A stretch of DNA of 64,000 nucleotides, from the NCBI GenBank assembly GCA_023399055.1, contig JAEWQV010000015.1:310001-374000 (forward strand). The letters are read 5' to 3'. This document shows, piece by piece, positions 44,947-53,604 of this stretch. A program made the translations under genes and the position numbers. Source of the stretch: Bacillota bacterium. GTDB taxonomy: Bacteria > Bacillota > Clostridia > Lachnospirales > Lachnospiraceae. How positions within the stretch are numbered: the first letter of the stretch is position 1; the number at the start of each line of letters is the position of its first letter. Below the pieces are notes generated by a model, which was given only the letters and a program-made list of their open reading frames with translations, did no database searches and was not told where the DNA came from.

Positions 44947-45654
44947 ATGTCTAAATTAACAGGAGTGGAACTGGCAGAACATTGCAAATCCAAATTGGGA
45001 ACGCCATATGTATACGGGGCTAAGGGGAGCTATGGCAAGTTGACACAGCCACATTTAAACAGCCTTATCCTTGCATATCCCGATATTTTTACAAATATGT
45101 ATGTTACAAAAGCACGGAGATTAGTAGGGCAAGTGTGTACGGATTGCTCTGGTCTCATCAGCTGGTACACGAAGAAAATAATTGGTTCGTATCAAATGTA
45201 TAAAACAGCAGCAACAAAAGAATTAATAACAACAGTGGATAAAGCACCAATAGGCGCAGTCTTATGGCGGACTGGGCATGTGGGTGTTAAAATAGATAAT
45301 GACTATTGTATTGAAGCAAAAGGTATTGATTACGGAACAGTCCAAACTAAAATATCCAGCACAAAATTTACCCATTGGCTACTTTTTGAAAACATAAATT
45401 ATGATATGCCAATCAGCATTTCAAAACCGCTAAACCCTTACAAGGAGCCAACAGAGACAATTACAAAAGGTTCTTTAGGAGAGGGTGTAAAATGGGTACA
45501 ATGGGAGCTGCGGGATGCAGGAATTGATGTTAAAATAGATGGCGATTGTGGTCCAATCACCTATCAAGCTATTAAGGAATTTCAACAGAGCTGCAAATTA
45601 GTGGTAGATGGAAAAGTAGGTACAAATACAAAAAAAGCATTTAATTGTGATTAA
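44947..45654 (+). CDS. Endolysin: NlpC/P60-type peptidase with C-terminal peptidoglycan-binding domain
   Basis: A 235-residue protein. The N-terminal domain has a catalytic Cys in VCTDCSGLISWYT (about residue 60) and a His in WRTGHVGVKI, fitting an NlpC/P60-like amidase or endopeptidase. The C-terminal part (GSLGEGVKWVQWELRDAGID ... DGKVGTNTKKAF) is a PG_binding_1 domain. It lyses the producer to release tailocins. It starts right after the holin stop and ends the island. Confidence 0.85.
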   Translation: MSKLTGVELAEHCKSKLGTPYVYGAKGSYGKLTQPHLNSLILAYPDIFTNMYVTKARRLVGQVCTDCSGLISWYTKKIIGSYQMYKTAATKELITTVDKAPIGAVLWRTGHVGVKIDNDYCIEAKGIDYGTVQTKISSTKFTHWLLFENINYDMPISISKPLNPYKEPTETITKGSLGEGVKWVQWELRDAGIDVKIDGDCGPITYQAIKEFQQSCKLVVDGKVGTNTKKAFNCD

Positions 45655-45830
45655 GGGTGAGATACTTACATTACAGGAAATTATTATTTACTTCATACGC
45701 AATATCATAAGATGACGAAAACACGCGAAACATATTTCTTGTCCATATCCATTGCAATGAGAGTGTTAGAATAAATATATCAAACAAACCAAGAGTGTAA
45801 TAACTTTATATTACGCAACACATAAATAAA

Positions 45831-45884
45831 AGAACCCCTCCAAAGTAGCTTGTGTAGCTATACCATCTGCTTTAGAGGGATTCT
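45831..45884. terminator. Large hairpin between the endolysin and the convergent Big_2 gene
   Basis: AGAACCCCTCCAAAGTAGC (45831-45849) pairs with GCTTTAGAGGGATTCT (45869-45884). It can end transcription of either converging gene. Confidence 0.6.
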
Positions 45885-45911
45885 ATCAATTATATCTGAC
45901 CAGTATAAGTA

Positions 45912-46793
45912 TTAATATGTCCAATAATAAGAGTAGTTAACAAAAACCTTATAATCATCTACTGCTATTGTGCTACCATTAGCCACAGATGGGAAATAAA
46001 AGTCGAGATAATCAGAACTTCCAGGTGTTCCAACTTTAGCATAGGTATAGTCATAGCCAACTGGCATACCACCTTCGAAAAGTACTACGGATACTACTGT
46101 GAATTCTGGCTCTGCGTCACCAGTATTAGTTACTTCCGCCATGACTTTACCATCAGTCATATTAGAGGTAATTTCTATATCAGATAAGTTACTTACTAGT
46201 CCTGTCATGATTGCCTCTGCTACATACGAGATTTTATAGCTATCATAAGCAACGGACTTGTAATTGCTATCATATGGCTCATCAAAAAATAAGGCACATT
46301 CTTTGCTCTTTTCAAAGTAATAATTATTATTTGTAGTTTTTCCAACCATTTTTCCGGCTTCATCATAATAGATAGCAGTTGCTGATAGGCTGTAGTTAAA
46401 ACCGTAATTATTTTTTAGTATTACAAATACGCCTTTTCCTGTATCTAGTTCTTCCTCTGTACTAAGTTTCTCAATAGCTGTTTTTGTACTAAATACTTCC
46501 TTAACAGTTACTTTACAGGTGTATTTCTTTCCGGAAACAGCAGCGGTAATCTTTGCACTACCTTTTTTAATCCCTTTTACAACACCTTTTGTGGATACAC
46601 TTGCAATCTTTGCATCACTGGAAGACCATTTCACAGTTTTTTTTGTTCCAGTCACTTTCAAGGTGTAGGACTTACCTACGTTTAAATTAATGCTGGTTTT
46701 GTTCAGCTTGACAGTCGCTGCATATGCGCTCTGTACAGGCATAACATTAATGACCAAGAACAGAATGAGTAAAACACTTACTAGTTTCTTCAT
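45912..46793 (-). CDS. Secreted Big_2 (Ig-like) domain protein
   Basis: A 293-residue protein. Signal peptide MKKLVSVLLILFLVINVMPV followed by SAYAA; then one Big_2 domain (LNKTSINLNVGKSYTLKVTG ... WSSSDAKIASVSTKGVVKGI) and a C-terminal beta-rich domain of unknown type (FSTKTAIEKL to YYWTY). No anchor motif seen, so it is probably secreted or wall-associated through the Big_2 domain. The ATG at 46793 follows GGGAGGT. Confidence 0.75.
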   Translation of the reverse strand: MKKLVSVLLILFLVINVMPVQSAYAATVKLNKTSINLNVGKSYTLKVTGTKKTVKWSSSDAKIASVSTKGVVKGIKKGSAKITAAVSGKKYTCKVTVKEVFSTKTAIEKLSTEEELDTGKGVFVILKNNYGFNYSLSATAIYYDEAGKMVGKTTNNNYYFEKSKECALFFDEPYDSNYKSVAYDSYKISYVAEAIMTGLVSNLSDIEITSNMTDGKVMAEVTNTGDAEPEFTVVSVVLFEGGMPVGYDYTYAKVGTPGSSDYLDFYFPSVANGSTIAVDDYKVFVNYSYYWTY

Positions 46794-46893
46794 TAGTACC
46801 TCCCACATTTTTGCATAATTTTAATTAATTATATAATATTCGACACTATATGTAAACAAGATGAAACGACAAGTTGTTTCACTTGTCATAAAC

Positions 46894-46935
46894 AAAAAAC
46901 CCAATATATTCCTCAAAGTGAGATATATAGGGTAT
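46894..46935 (-). terminator. Terminator of the XRE gene
   Basis: Read on the minus strand, ACCCTATATATCTC pairs imperfectly with GAGGAATATATTGGGT and is followed by TTTTTT. Confidence 0.7.
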
Positions 46936-47021
46936 TTAATTTCATAGTAGTGAATATTACCTACGACTATTATGCAAAATTAGTAAGACATTTGGTATAG
47001 GAAATTGGTACTTATTGTTAA

Positions 47022-47444
47022 CTACTGTTTGGCACCAGAGTTTTCCAATGCTTTTATCTGTTCTTTATAAAGATCAATCATACGACCTTTGATGTAGTCT
47101 TTATTTTCTTCATCCAATCGATGATAATAAGCAATCAACTTTTGCTCATCTGCAGAATAATCCGCTTTGGATGGGAAGCTGGAGTCTTCACGAATATCTT
47201 CAACCTTAGTTAAATTTGTTTGAGTATCCTCATAATTAAGTAAACCATTTTTGCTATCACTTAATCCCAATAAATAATCAGTGCTAACATCAAATAGCTG
47301 TGAAGCTTTAATTATGGTATCTTCCGTTAAGGAGGCCCTTCCGGTTTCATATTTTGAGATGGCTGCATTTTTCACATGTAAAAGAGAACCCAGGTATTTT
47401 TGTGTCCATTTTCTTTCTTCTCTAAGTAATCTTAATCTGTTCAT
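47022..47444 (-). CDS. XRE-family transcriptional regulator
   Basis: A 140-residue protein. The N-terminal helix-turn-helix MNRLRLLREERKWTQKYLGS, then LHVKNAAISKYETGRASLT and STDYLLGLSD, are classic XRE. A C-terminal helical region (YSADEQKLIAYYHRLDEENK) is common in Lachnospiraceae regulators. It stands alone beside the tailocin island and could be part of its border or an independent regulator. Targets unknown. Confidence 0.85.
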   Translation of the reverse strand: MNRLRLLREERKWTQKYLGSLLHVKNAAISKYETGRASLTEDTIIKASQLFDVSTDYLLGLSDSKNGLLNYEDTQTNLTKVEDIREDSSFPSKADYSADEQKLIAYYHRLDEENKDYIKGRMIDLYKEQIKALENSGAKQ

Positions 47445-47827
47445 GGTTACCTCTACTCCAGTTCATGTTTTCTACGCATCTAAAGTGTGTATAACTGTGA
47501 TTACGCAAATACGGATTTTACGTAATAAACTACTTACACAACTTAACTTCCTTAACCTCTTTATGTATAATAATTATAGTTGGTATTTATCGGGAGTTAA
47601 ACCGATTTTCCGTATTGGAAAAATAATAAGAAATATTTGCAACTAATTATTGACAATATCCTCGCGAGATATTAATATACAAATATAGAGATAAATCTAC
47701 TAATAAATACAAATCAATATATCTTTAAAAGATACAAATTGAATAAAAATAACATAAATGAATTGCAAAAGCAATAAGAAGCAAACGATAGACTAAGATT
47801 GTTCTATCAGAAAAGAAAGTAACCAAC

Positions 47828-47925
47828 TATATCACATTTCAATAGAGCATAAGAAATTCTATTTATTCCCCAAACCCAAAATTACGAAACCCTTCAATTC
47901 TTATGCTCTGCTGAAAGTTGATATA
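47828..47925. repeat. Long inverted repeat (28-bp arms) in a gene-free region
   Basis: Arms 47828-47855 and 47898-47925 are complementary at 24 of 28 positions (AGAGCATAAGAA / TTCTTATGCTCT at the core), with a 42-base loop rich in CCCAAA. No ORF inside. It lies in the 47445-47965 gap, which otherwise shows nothing. Possibly a MITE-like palindrome or a structured RNA. Confidence 0.5.
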
Positions 47926-47965
47926 AGCCATTAAAATAAAATTAGGATATTTAACAAAATAGCAT

Positions 47966-47994
47966 TTGACAAATTTAAGTTATTATATTACTAT
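47966..47994 (+). promoter_or_regulatory. Promoter of the T-box transcript
   Basis: TTGACA (47966-47971), 17-base spacer, TACTAT (47989-47994), just ahead of the T-box leader. Confidence 0.5.
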
Positions 47995-47999
47995 TTATA

Positions 48000-48280
48000 C
48001 ATTAATAAGCGAAACCGTTGAGAAAGAAGAGTAGGCTTTGATACGACATCACAGAGAGTCGCAGTTTGGTGGGATGCGATATGGAGTTTTTAGCTGAATG
48101 GGCTTTTGAGGGCAACCCGAATTTAAAGTAGGCGTTGACGGAAACCATAACCGTTATTATCATGGCACATATAGTTGTATGTGAAGGAGTGGTCAGGTGA
48201 ATTCTATTCACTTGTCAAATTGAGTGGTACCGCGGATTATATTCGTCTCAAGTAAGTTGTTACTTGGGGCTTTTTTTATA
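48000..48280 (+). promoter_or_regulatory. T-box leader, probable tryptophan specifier (UGG)
   Basis: It has the T-box landmarks in order: AGTA in the 5' strand of stem I; the apical AGAGAG...GGTGGGATGCGA region (about 48053-48079); a specifier loop segment GAATGG with TGG at 48099-48101; the T-box sequence TGAGTGGTACCGCGG (48221-48235); and a terminator (about 48247-48279: CTCAAGTAA/TTACTTGGGG plus T-run). Uncharged tRNA-Trp should stabilise the antiterminator and switch on the ABC transporter downstream. The Trp reading is inference from the aligned loop. Confidence 0.85.
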
Positions 48281-48407
48281 CCCAAAAACCTTAATGTAAT
48301 GACTTACGAAAGTGTATTACCAATAAGACTGACCGCGATATGGCGAAAACGAACGGTTCAAGTAAGTCTTTAGTAAGCTTCAGTAAATCAATTATTTTAA
48401 AGAGGAA

Positions 48408-48485
48408 AGAGTGAAAATACTTTCACTCGGAAAGAGCCTGCAGAGCAGCCTCTTTCCTTACATTTTAAGGTGGCGCAAAGCGCCG
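48408..48485 (+). promoter_or_regulatory. Three consecutive hairpins between T-box terminator and ABC start codon
   Basis: GAGTGAAA/TTTCACTC (48410-48429), GGAAAGAG...CTCTTTCC with inner CTGC/GCAG (48430-48458) and GGCGC/GCGCC (48472-48484). None has a T-run. The last ends a few bases before GGGAGG, so they may tune translation or mRNA stability. Confidence 0.5.
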
Positions 48486-48500
48486 AAAGGGAGGTTAATT

Positions 48501-49493
48501 ATGAAAAAAGTAATATCAATGTGTATGGTGATGGTTTTAGCTCTAGGTCTTATGACCGCTTGTGGTAAAAAAGAAGAAGGTAAGATTACAATTGGTATTG
48601 GGCAGTTTGCAGAGCATCCTTCCCTGGACAACTGTAGAGAAGGTTTTCTTGAGGGATTGAAAGAAGCAGGCTATGTGGAAGGTGAGAATTTAGAAGTATT
48701 ATTTGAAAATGCTCAGGTGGATGGTGGTGTTGCTACACAGATAGCGGATAATTTCGTGGCTAAGAAAGTTGATTTAATCTGTGCAATTGCTACTCCAATG
48801 GCACAAAGTTCCTTTGCAGCAGCAAAAGGTACAGATATTCCGGTAATCTTCACCGCAGTAACAGATCCAGTGGCAGCAGAACTAGCAAAAGCAGATAAAA
48901 CACCAAATGGTAATACCACAGGAACCAGTGATAAGCTTCCAGTTCAAAGCCAGTTAGAGATGATTCGTGCAATCCTTCCGGATGCAAAGACCATTGGTAT
49001 TATGTATAGCACCAGTGAAGTTAATTCTATATCAGCAATTGATGAATACAAGGCAGCTGCAGCTGATTACGGATTTGAAATCATAGAAAGCGGAATTGCA
49101 ACCTCTGCTGACATACCCCTTGCGGCAGATAACTTATTAGAAAAGGTGGATTGCATTAACAACTTAACAGATAATACAGTCGTAAGTTCACTTCCCATTA
49201 TATTAGAAAAAGCAGCTAGCAAGAACATCCCGGTATTTGGCAGTGAGGTAGAACAGGTGAAGATAGGATGTCTGGCAACGGTTGGACTTGATTACTTTGA
49301 CCTTGGAAAGCAAACAGGTGCAATGGCGGCTCTAGTTCTAAAGGGAGAAAAGAAAGCCAGCGAAATTAACTTTGAAATCATCGAAGAAGCTTCTTTCTAT
49401 GGTAATACAGCAGTTGCGGCTAACTTAGGAATTACCTTACCAGAAGACCTTGTAAGTAGTGCAAAGGAAATGTTTGATGCAATAGCAGAATAA
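48501..49493 (+). CDS. trpX: ABC transporter substrate-binding lipoprotein (TrpX-like)
   Basis: A 330-residue lipoprotein: signal peptide with lipobox LMTAC (Cys about residue 18), then a PF04392-type periplasmic binding fold (IGIGQFAEHPSLDNCREGF, ICAIATPMAQSSFAAAKGTD, CLATVGLDYFDLGKQTG). The family includes TrpX of the tryptophan/tyrosine transporter. The ATG at 48501 follows GGGAGG; the longer form lacks a signal peptide. The Trp-type T-box upstream supports a tryptophan ligand. Confidence 0.82.
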   Translation: MKKVISMCMVMVLALGLMTACGKKEEGKITIGIGQFAEHPSLDNCREGFLEGLKEAGYVEGENLEVLFENAQVDGGVATQIADNFVAKKVDLICAIATPMAQSSFAAAKGTDIPVIFTAVTDPVAAELAKADKTPNGNTTGTSDKLPVQSQLEMIRAILPDAKTIGIMYSTSEVNSISAIDEYKAAAADYGFEIIESGIATSADIPLAADNLLEKVDCINNLTDNTVVSSLPIILEKAASKNIPVFGSEVEQVKIGCLATVGLDYFDLGKQTGAMAALVLKGEKKASEINFEIIEEASFYGNTAVAANLGITLPEDLVSSAKEMFDAIAE

Positions 49494-49584
49494 TAATTAT
49501 AGGTAATTTATTCAAACTTCGCAGTTAGAAATTATTAATGTAAATATACACATAGTAAAACCGACTATAGGAGGGAGCAAGATA

Positions 49585-50538
49585 ATGTTGTCTTATATAA
49601 TAACAATGACAATTGGTGTGCTGGAGGAAGGACTACTCTTTGCCATTATGGCACTGGGTGTCTATATCACCTATCGTATTTTGGATTTTCCAGATCTATC
49701 TGTGGATGGAACCTTTCCACTTGGGGGAGTGGTGACAGCAGTTATGATTGTATCAGGAATGAATCCTATACTAACACTGTTTGTATCCTTCCTTGTCGGG
49801 GCACTAGCTGGGATTTTAACAGGACTCATTCATGTAAAGCTAAAGGTGAGAGACTTGCTCTCCGGTATCATTATGATGACTGCCCTATATTCCATTAATC
49901 TCCGTATTGGTGGCAGATCTAACATACCGATTTTCTCTAAGGAAAGCATTTTTGAAAATAGCTTCTTAAGCAAAGGAATACCAGAAGGCTTACAGGATTA
50001 TTTAGTCGCTATCATCCTTTTCCTCATCGTAGTAATAATGAAGCTCTTGTTGGATTTCTATCTAAAAACCAAGTCAGGCTATCTTTTACGAGCTGTAGGT
50101 GACAATGAAGCTTTAGTGACCTCCTTGGCAAAAGACAAAGGAATGGTGAAGATTGTTGGACTTGCCCTAGCAAATGCATTTGTCGCATTAGCGGGAAGTA
50201 TCTATGTACAGAAAGGTGGATTTTTCGAAATCTCCATGGGTACAGGAACTATAGTTATTGGTCTGGCAAGCGTTATTATTGGTGTTAATCTCTTTACCAA
50301 GAGACCGTTTCTAAAAGCAGGAGGTAAAGTTTTAAAACTGAAAAAAGACCATACCATAAAGGCAACAACTGCTGTAGTTTTTGGGGCAATCTTATACAAA
50401 GCTTGCACTATGATTGCGATTGTCGCTGGTCTTACTTCTACAGATATGAAATTAATAACGGCAGTATTATTCCTTGCCATATTAGTAATCAGCAATGACC
50501 GTAAGAGGAGGGTGAAAGCAAATGATAGAGCTGCGTAA
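49585..50538 (+). CDS. trpY: ABC transporter permease (TrpY-like)
   Basis: A 317-residue membrane protein of the BPD_transp_2 (branched amino acid type) family: FAIMALGVYITYRILDFPDL, DLSVDGTFPLGG, VKVRDLLSGIIMM-like and LRAVGDNEALVTSLAKDKG. About eight membrane segments. AGGAGGG precedes the ATG. It overlaps the ATPase gene by 17 bases. It imports the substrate delivered by the lipoprotein. Confidence 0.85.
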   Translation: MLSYIITMTIGVLEEGLLFAIMALGVYITYRILDFPDLSVDGTFPLGGVVTAVMIVSGMNPILTLFVSFLVGALAGILTGLIHVKLKVRDLLSGIIMMTALYSINLRIGGRSNIPIFSKESIFENSFLSKGIPEGLQDYLVAIILFLIVVIMKLLLDFYLKTKSGYLLRAVGDNEALVTSLAKDKGMVKIVGLALANAFVALAGSIYVQKGGFFEISMGTGTIVIGLASVIIGVNLFTKRPFLKAGGKVLKLKKDHTIKATTAVVFGAILYKACTMIAIVAGLTSTDMKLITAVLFLAILVISNDRKRRVKANDRAA

Positions 50539-51295
50539 CATTACAAAACACTATAATCCTGGCACGGTCAATGAAATGTGCCTGTTCTTGAACTTTAACC
50601 TAAAGGTAGGAAAAGGTGAATTTGTCTCGGTGGTTGGTAGCAATGGGTCAGGAAAGACCTCCCTGTTAAATATTATTTGTGGAAGCATTCCCACTGACAG
50701 CGGTAATATCCTGGTTGGAGCAGACGAAATTACTAATATGCCCGAATACAAGAGACTTAGAAGAATTGGTAGAGTTTATCAAAATCCTGCCATGGGAACC
50801 TGTCCGACAATGACAATTCTTGAGAATATGTCTTTGGCAGATAATAAAGGTAATCCCTTTAATCTTAAATTAGGTACAAATAAAAAAAGAATAGATTTCT
50901 ATAGAGAAGGCTTGTCCTCTCTGAACCTTGGATTAGAGGATAAACTGAACATTCCGGTAGGATCGCTTTCAGGGGGTCAAAGACAGGCAATGGCGTTGTT
51001 AATGGCAACAATGACTCCAATTGAATTTCTTATATTAGATGAGCATACAGCAGCCCTCGATCCAAAGACCGCAGATATTATTATGGAACTAACGGATAAG
51101 GTAGTAAAAGAGAAGCAGCTTACGACAATTATGGTAACCCATAATTTAAGATATGCAGTGGAATACGGTAACCGTCTTGTTATGATGCATCAGGGCAATG
51201 TTGTTATAGACAAGGCAGGAGATGAGAAAAAAGCTTTGATAATTGATGATATCCTTGATAAATTCAATCAAATCAGTATTGAGTGTGGAAATTAG
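50522..51295 (+). CDS. trpZ: ABC transporter ATP-binding protein (TrpZ-like)
   Basis: A 257-residue ATPase with intact motifs: Walker A VVGSNGSGKTSL, Q-loop RVYQNPAMGT, signature SLSGGQRQAMALLMAT, Walker B FLILDEHTAALD and H-loop MVTHNLRYA. It powers the TrpY-like permease. Note DEHTAALDP, typical for this branch. Last gene of the T-box operon. Confidence 0.88.
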   Translation: MIELRNITKHYNPGTVNEMCLFLNFNLKVGKGEFVSVVGSNGSGKTSLLNIICGSIPTDSGNILVGADEITNMPEYKRLRRIGRVYQNPAMGTCPTMTILENMSLADNKGNPFNLKLGTNKKRIDFYREGLSSLNLGLEDKLNIPVGSLSGGQRQAMALLMATMTPIEFLILDEHTAALDPKTADIIMELTDKVVKEKQLTTIMVTHNLRYAVEYGNRLVMMHQGNVVIDKAGDEKKALIIDDILDKFNQISIECGN

Positions 51296-51387
51296 TCTTT
51301 ATGGCTTGTGATGAAAGCACCTAATGTCATTATTATAGCTCTTAACTTTGAGTATATAATAATACACATATTTATAACTCCATATTA

Positions 51388-51420
51388 GGGAAGCTTCCAA
51401 AAACTTATTTGTAGCTTCCC
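51388..51420. terminator. Terminator hairpin between convergent ABC and anti-sigma genes
   Basis: GGGAAGCT (51388-51395) pairs with AGCTTCCC (51413-51420), extended by ATT/AAT outside. No long T-run. Confidence 0.5.
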
Positions 51421-51457
51421 CAATAAAAGAATTATATTCTATACTTGATTCACAATC

Positions 51458-52054
51458 CTAATTTTCTTCATAAATTAATCCGCTTTTAGGATTATATTTT
51501 CCAAGGACGGTTTTTCCATCGCTTTTATAAATTGTAATTAACCGATCGTCTGTTTGACTATTTTGCCAGTTTATTGCTTCTTCCGGTGTTTTAAAATTAT
51601 TTTCCGGATATAAATCCTCCCGGTATACATATCCTTCTGTTCCGTCCTGACTAAGGACAGCAATTAAGTCTGCTCCAAAAGCATCTGGACCATAGGTCTG
51701 CCCATCTTCGTTTATTTTTAGAGAATAAAAATTAACCAGTTGTTCGTCAGTAAAACCGCTGTCTTTTAATTCGTTATCAAGTTGAACTAACTCCTGTTCA
51801 CTAAGTCCGGCATCCTTTACTTTCTCGAAGAGAGTCTGCGAAATTGACACCATCGCATAAGTTGTTGTTGGCACAAGGATTATCAAGGCAAGCAAGCAAA
51901 TGCACTGAGTTAAAATAATCCTATATCGAACTTTAGTATGCTTTATCTTATTTGGCAGGTTTTCAATTTTCGTTCGGCATGAATCTGATATTTGCATTTG
52001 TGTACTGTTAATAAAATGATTATGCAGTTCTTTTTCCAGCTTTGAATTATCCAT
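51458..52054 (-). CDS. Membrane protein paired with ECF sigma factor (probable anti-sigma)
   Basis: A 198-residue protein: an N-terminal cytosolic part of about 42 residues, one membrane helix (ILTQCICLLALIILVPTTTY), then an extracytoplasmic domain (LFEKVKDAGLSEQELVQLDN ... YNPKSGLIYEEN). It starts inside the end of the sigma factor gene (8-base overlap), the usual layout for an anti-sigma factor. No zinc-binding HxxxCxxC motif is present. The anti-sigma role is inferred from context. Confidence 0.65.
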   Translation of the reverse strand: MDNSKLEKELHNHFINSTQMQISDSCRTKIENLPNKIKHTKVRYRIILTQCICLLALIILVPTTTYAMVSISQTLFEKVKDAGLSEQELVQLDNELKDSGFTDEQLVNFYSLKINEDGQTYGPDAFGADLIAVLSQDGTEGYVYREDLYPENNFKTPEEAINWQNSQTDDRLITIYKSDGKTVLGKYNPKSGLIYEEN

Positions 52055-52526
52055 AAAAATCCTCCTTATTCATTGTTTTAAGTAATTCTCTGGCTCTACT
52101 AAGTTGAGTACTTATAGTTGACTCACGTATTTTTAATATAGACGATATTTCTTTAACCGAATAACCTTCCTGATAATATAATAAAATAACAATCCGGTAT
52201 TTTTGTGGGAGCTTCATAACTTCATCCCAAATATTGAGATTCGATTGGACTTCGACTGTAATATTTTCGCTTATTGCTTCTGTCTTGCGATACCAAAAGG
52301 AATTGATATAATCCTTTGAAGTGTTAATGGTTACTCTTAAAAACCATGCTTTCTCATGAGTATCATTTTTAAATGTAGGTAACCTCTTTAAGTATTTAAC
52401 GAATACTTCTTGTATGATGTCTTCAGCATCTACACGATTTTTACAATAACTGTAAGCGTATCGCATCATTAGGTTCGCATATTTTTCGATTAAATCATTT
52501 ATCTTAGGTTTATATTCGTTGGACAT
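52047..52526 (-). CDS. ECF-type RNA polymerase sigma factor
   Basis: A 159-residue sigma-70 family protein: region 2 (LMMRYAYSYCKNRVDAEDII, QEVFVKYLKRLPTFKN, HEKAWFLRVTINTSKDYINS) and region 4 (LPQKYRIVILLYYQEGYSVK ... ISTQLSRARELLK). It probably controls a stress or envelope regulon, and its own operon. The target promoter is unknown. It is divergent from the THF riboswitch/folT unit. Confidence 0.9.
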   Translation of the reverse strand: MSNEYKPKINDLIEKYANLMMRYAYSYCKNRVDAEDIIQEVFVKYLKRLPTFKNDTHEKAWFLRVTINTSKDYINSFWYRKTEAISENITVEVQSNLNIWDEVMKLPQKYRIVILLYYQEGYSVKEISSILKIRESTISTQLSRARELLKTMNKEDFYG

Positions 52527-52678
52527 CTAGAAATGTGATTACCTCCTTTATTATATAAACGATTTATTAATAAAAAACATCTCACTTTAAAAAATATTTT
52601 ATTGAACATAAGAGAATATAATGTTTTAGGTTAATAATGATGAGCCTTATTTCGATATTTTTTTATCCTTTTTTTATC

Positions 52679-52706
52679 TTGCAATTTAATATTTCTATGC
52701 TATACT
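52679..52706 (+). promoter_or_regulatory. Promoter of the THF riboswitch-folT transcript
   Basis: TTGCAA (52679-52684), 16-base spacer, TATACT (52701-52706), about 20 bases before the riboswitch. Confidence 0.5.
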
Positions 52707-52726
52707 TGGATTACAAAATTTAATAA

Positions 52727-52892
52727 GCAGAGTAGAAACATGTGCGTTAAGTGCTGGTTGAACAGGGAGTTGTCAGCCGGACGAAAAGGAAACTTGCGGT
52801 ACATGATTCGCATCCCGCTGCTACAAACAAGGCCGTCAAATAGATTTTTGATGTTACCTCTTATTGTAGTAAAAGGTCTGCAAAGGAGGTAA
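52727..52892 (+). promoter_or_regulatory. Tetrahydrofolate (THF) riboswitch with SD-sequestering platform
   Basis: The aptamer at 52727-52822 matches the THF riboswitch pattern: GAGTAGA, GCGTTAAGTG, AGGGAGTTGTC, GGACGAAAAGG, GCGGT and CATCCCGCTGC, closed by GCAG/CTGC. Downstream, TTACCTC (52854-52860) is complementary to GAGGTAA (52886-52892), which contains the folT ribosome site. Folate excess should therefore block translation. Ligand identity is from the known class; the switching mechanism is inferred. Confidence 0.85.
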
Positions 52893-52899
52893 TTTTTTT

Positions 52900-53466
52900 A
52901 TGCGCAAATGGAAAGAGCTTTATGTTTCATCCTTTCTCGAATTAAAAAATACGAGAAATTTAGTTTTAATGGCTATGTTTATCGCCATAGCAGTTGTATT
53001 TGGTGCTTTTTTAACTTTTATGCCGCTGCCAAGTATCAAAGTTTCATTTGTTTATTTACCAATGGAATTCTCCAACTATTTATTTGGTCCTGTAGCAGGG
53101 GTGATTCTTGGTGGTATCACTGATTTGCTGGTTTATTTTGTACGTCCGAATGGTCCTTTCTTCTATGGATTTACAATTAGTGCAATTCTGTCTGGACTAC
53201 TATACGGTTCCATTCTTTACAAAAGACCAGTTAGTTTACTTCGCATTCTTGTGGCTAATCTCATCAACTTTGTTACAATTAATATTCTAAATACTTACTG
53301 GTTGACTCTATTATATGGAGATGCTTTCCTGGCAATTTTACCGTTTCGATTATTAAAAGCCGCAATATTTCTTCCTGTTGAAACTTTGCTACTTTTTAGT
53401 TTGATTAAAGCCATAGAAGCAACGGGTGTGATTCGGCAGTTAAAAAGAACGGAAAGAGAAGCATAA
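52900..53466 (+). CDS. folT: Folate ECF transporter S component FolT
   Basis: A 188-residue membrane protein with about six helices. LVLMAMFIAIAVVFGAFLTF, IKVSFVYLPMEFSNYLFGPV and GVILGGITDLLVYFVRPNGP match FolT-type ECF S components. These bind folate and use the shared EcfAA'T energiser, encoded elsewhere. The upstream THF riboswitch confirms the link to folate supply. GGAGGT precedes the ATG. Confidence 0.9.
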   Translation: MRKWKELYVSSFLELKNTRNLVLMAMFIAIAVVFGAFLTFMPLPSIKVSFVYLPMEFSNYLFGPVAGVILGGITDLLVYFVRPNGPFFYGFTISAILSGLLYGSILYKRPVSLLRILVANLINFVTINILNTYWLTLLYGDAFLAILPFRLLKAAIFLPVETLLLFSLIKAIEATGVIRQLKRTEREA

Positions 53467-53485
53467 CGTATTTCTCTAATATTTC

Positions 53486-53514
53486 TTGACAAGCATCCAG
53501 AAGCACAATATATT
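53486..53514 (+). promoter_or_regulatory. Promoter of the phosphofructokinase gene
   Basis: TTGACA (53486-53491), 17-base spacer, TATATT (53509-53514). A leader hairpin TTATGAAAA/TTTTCATAA (about 53541-53570) follows, before the AGGAGG. Confidence 0.6.
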
Positions 53515-53604
53515 TAACATTGTGTGTTATGGTAAAGGGGTTATGAAATACTTTGAGGGGTTTTCATAAACCAGCGTTTTGCTGAATTCATAGGAGGAAA
53601 TGGA

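Noticed and set aside
27203..45654. Intact prophage
   Set aside because: No integrase, terminase, portal, capsid or replication genes seen.
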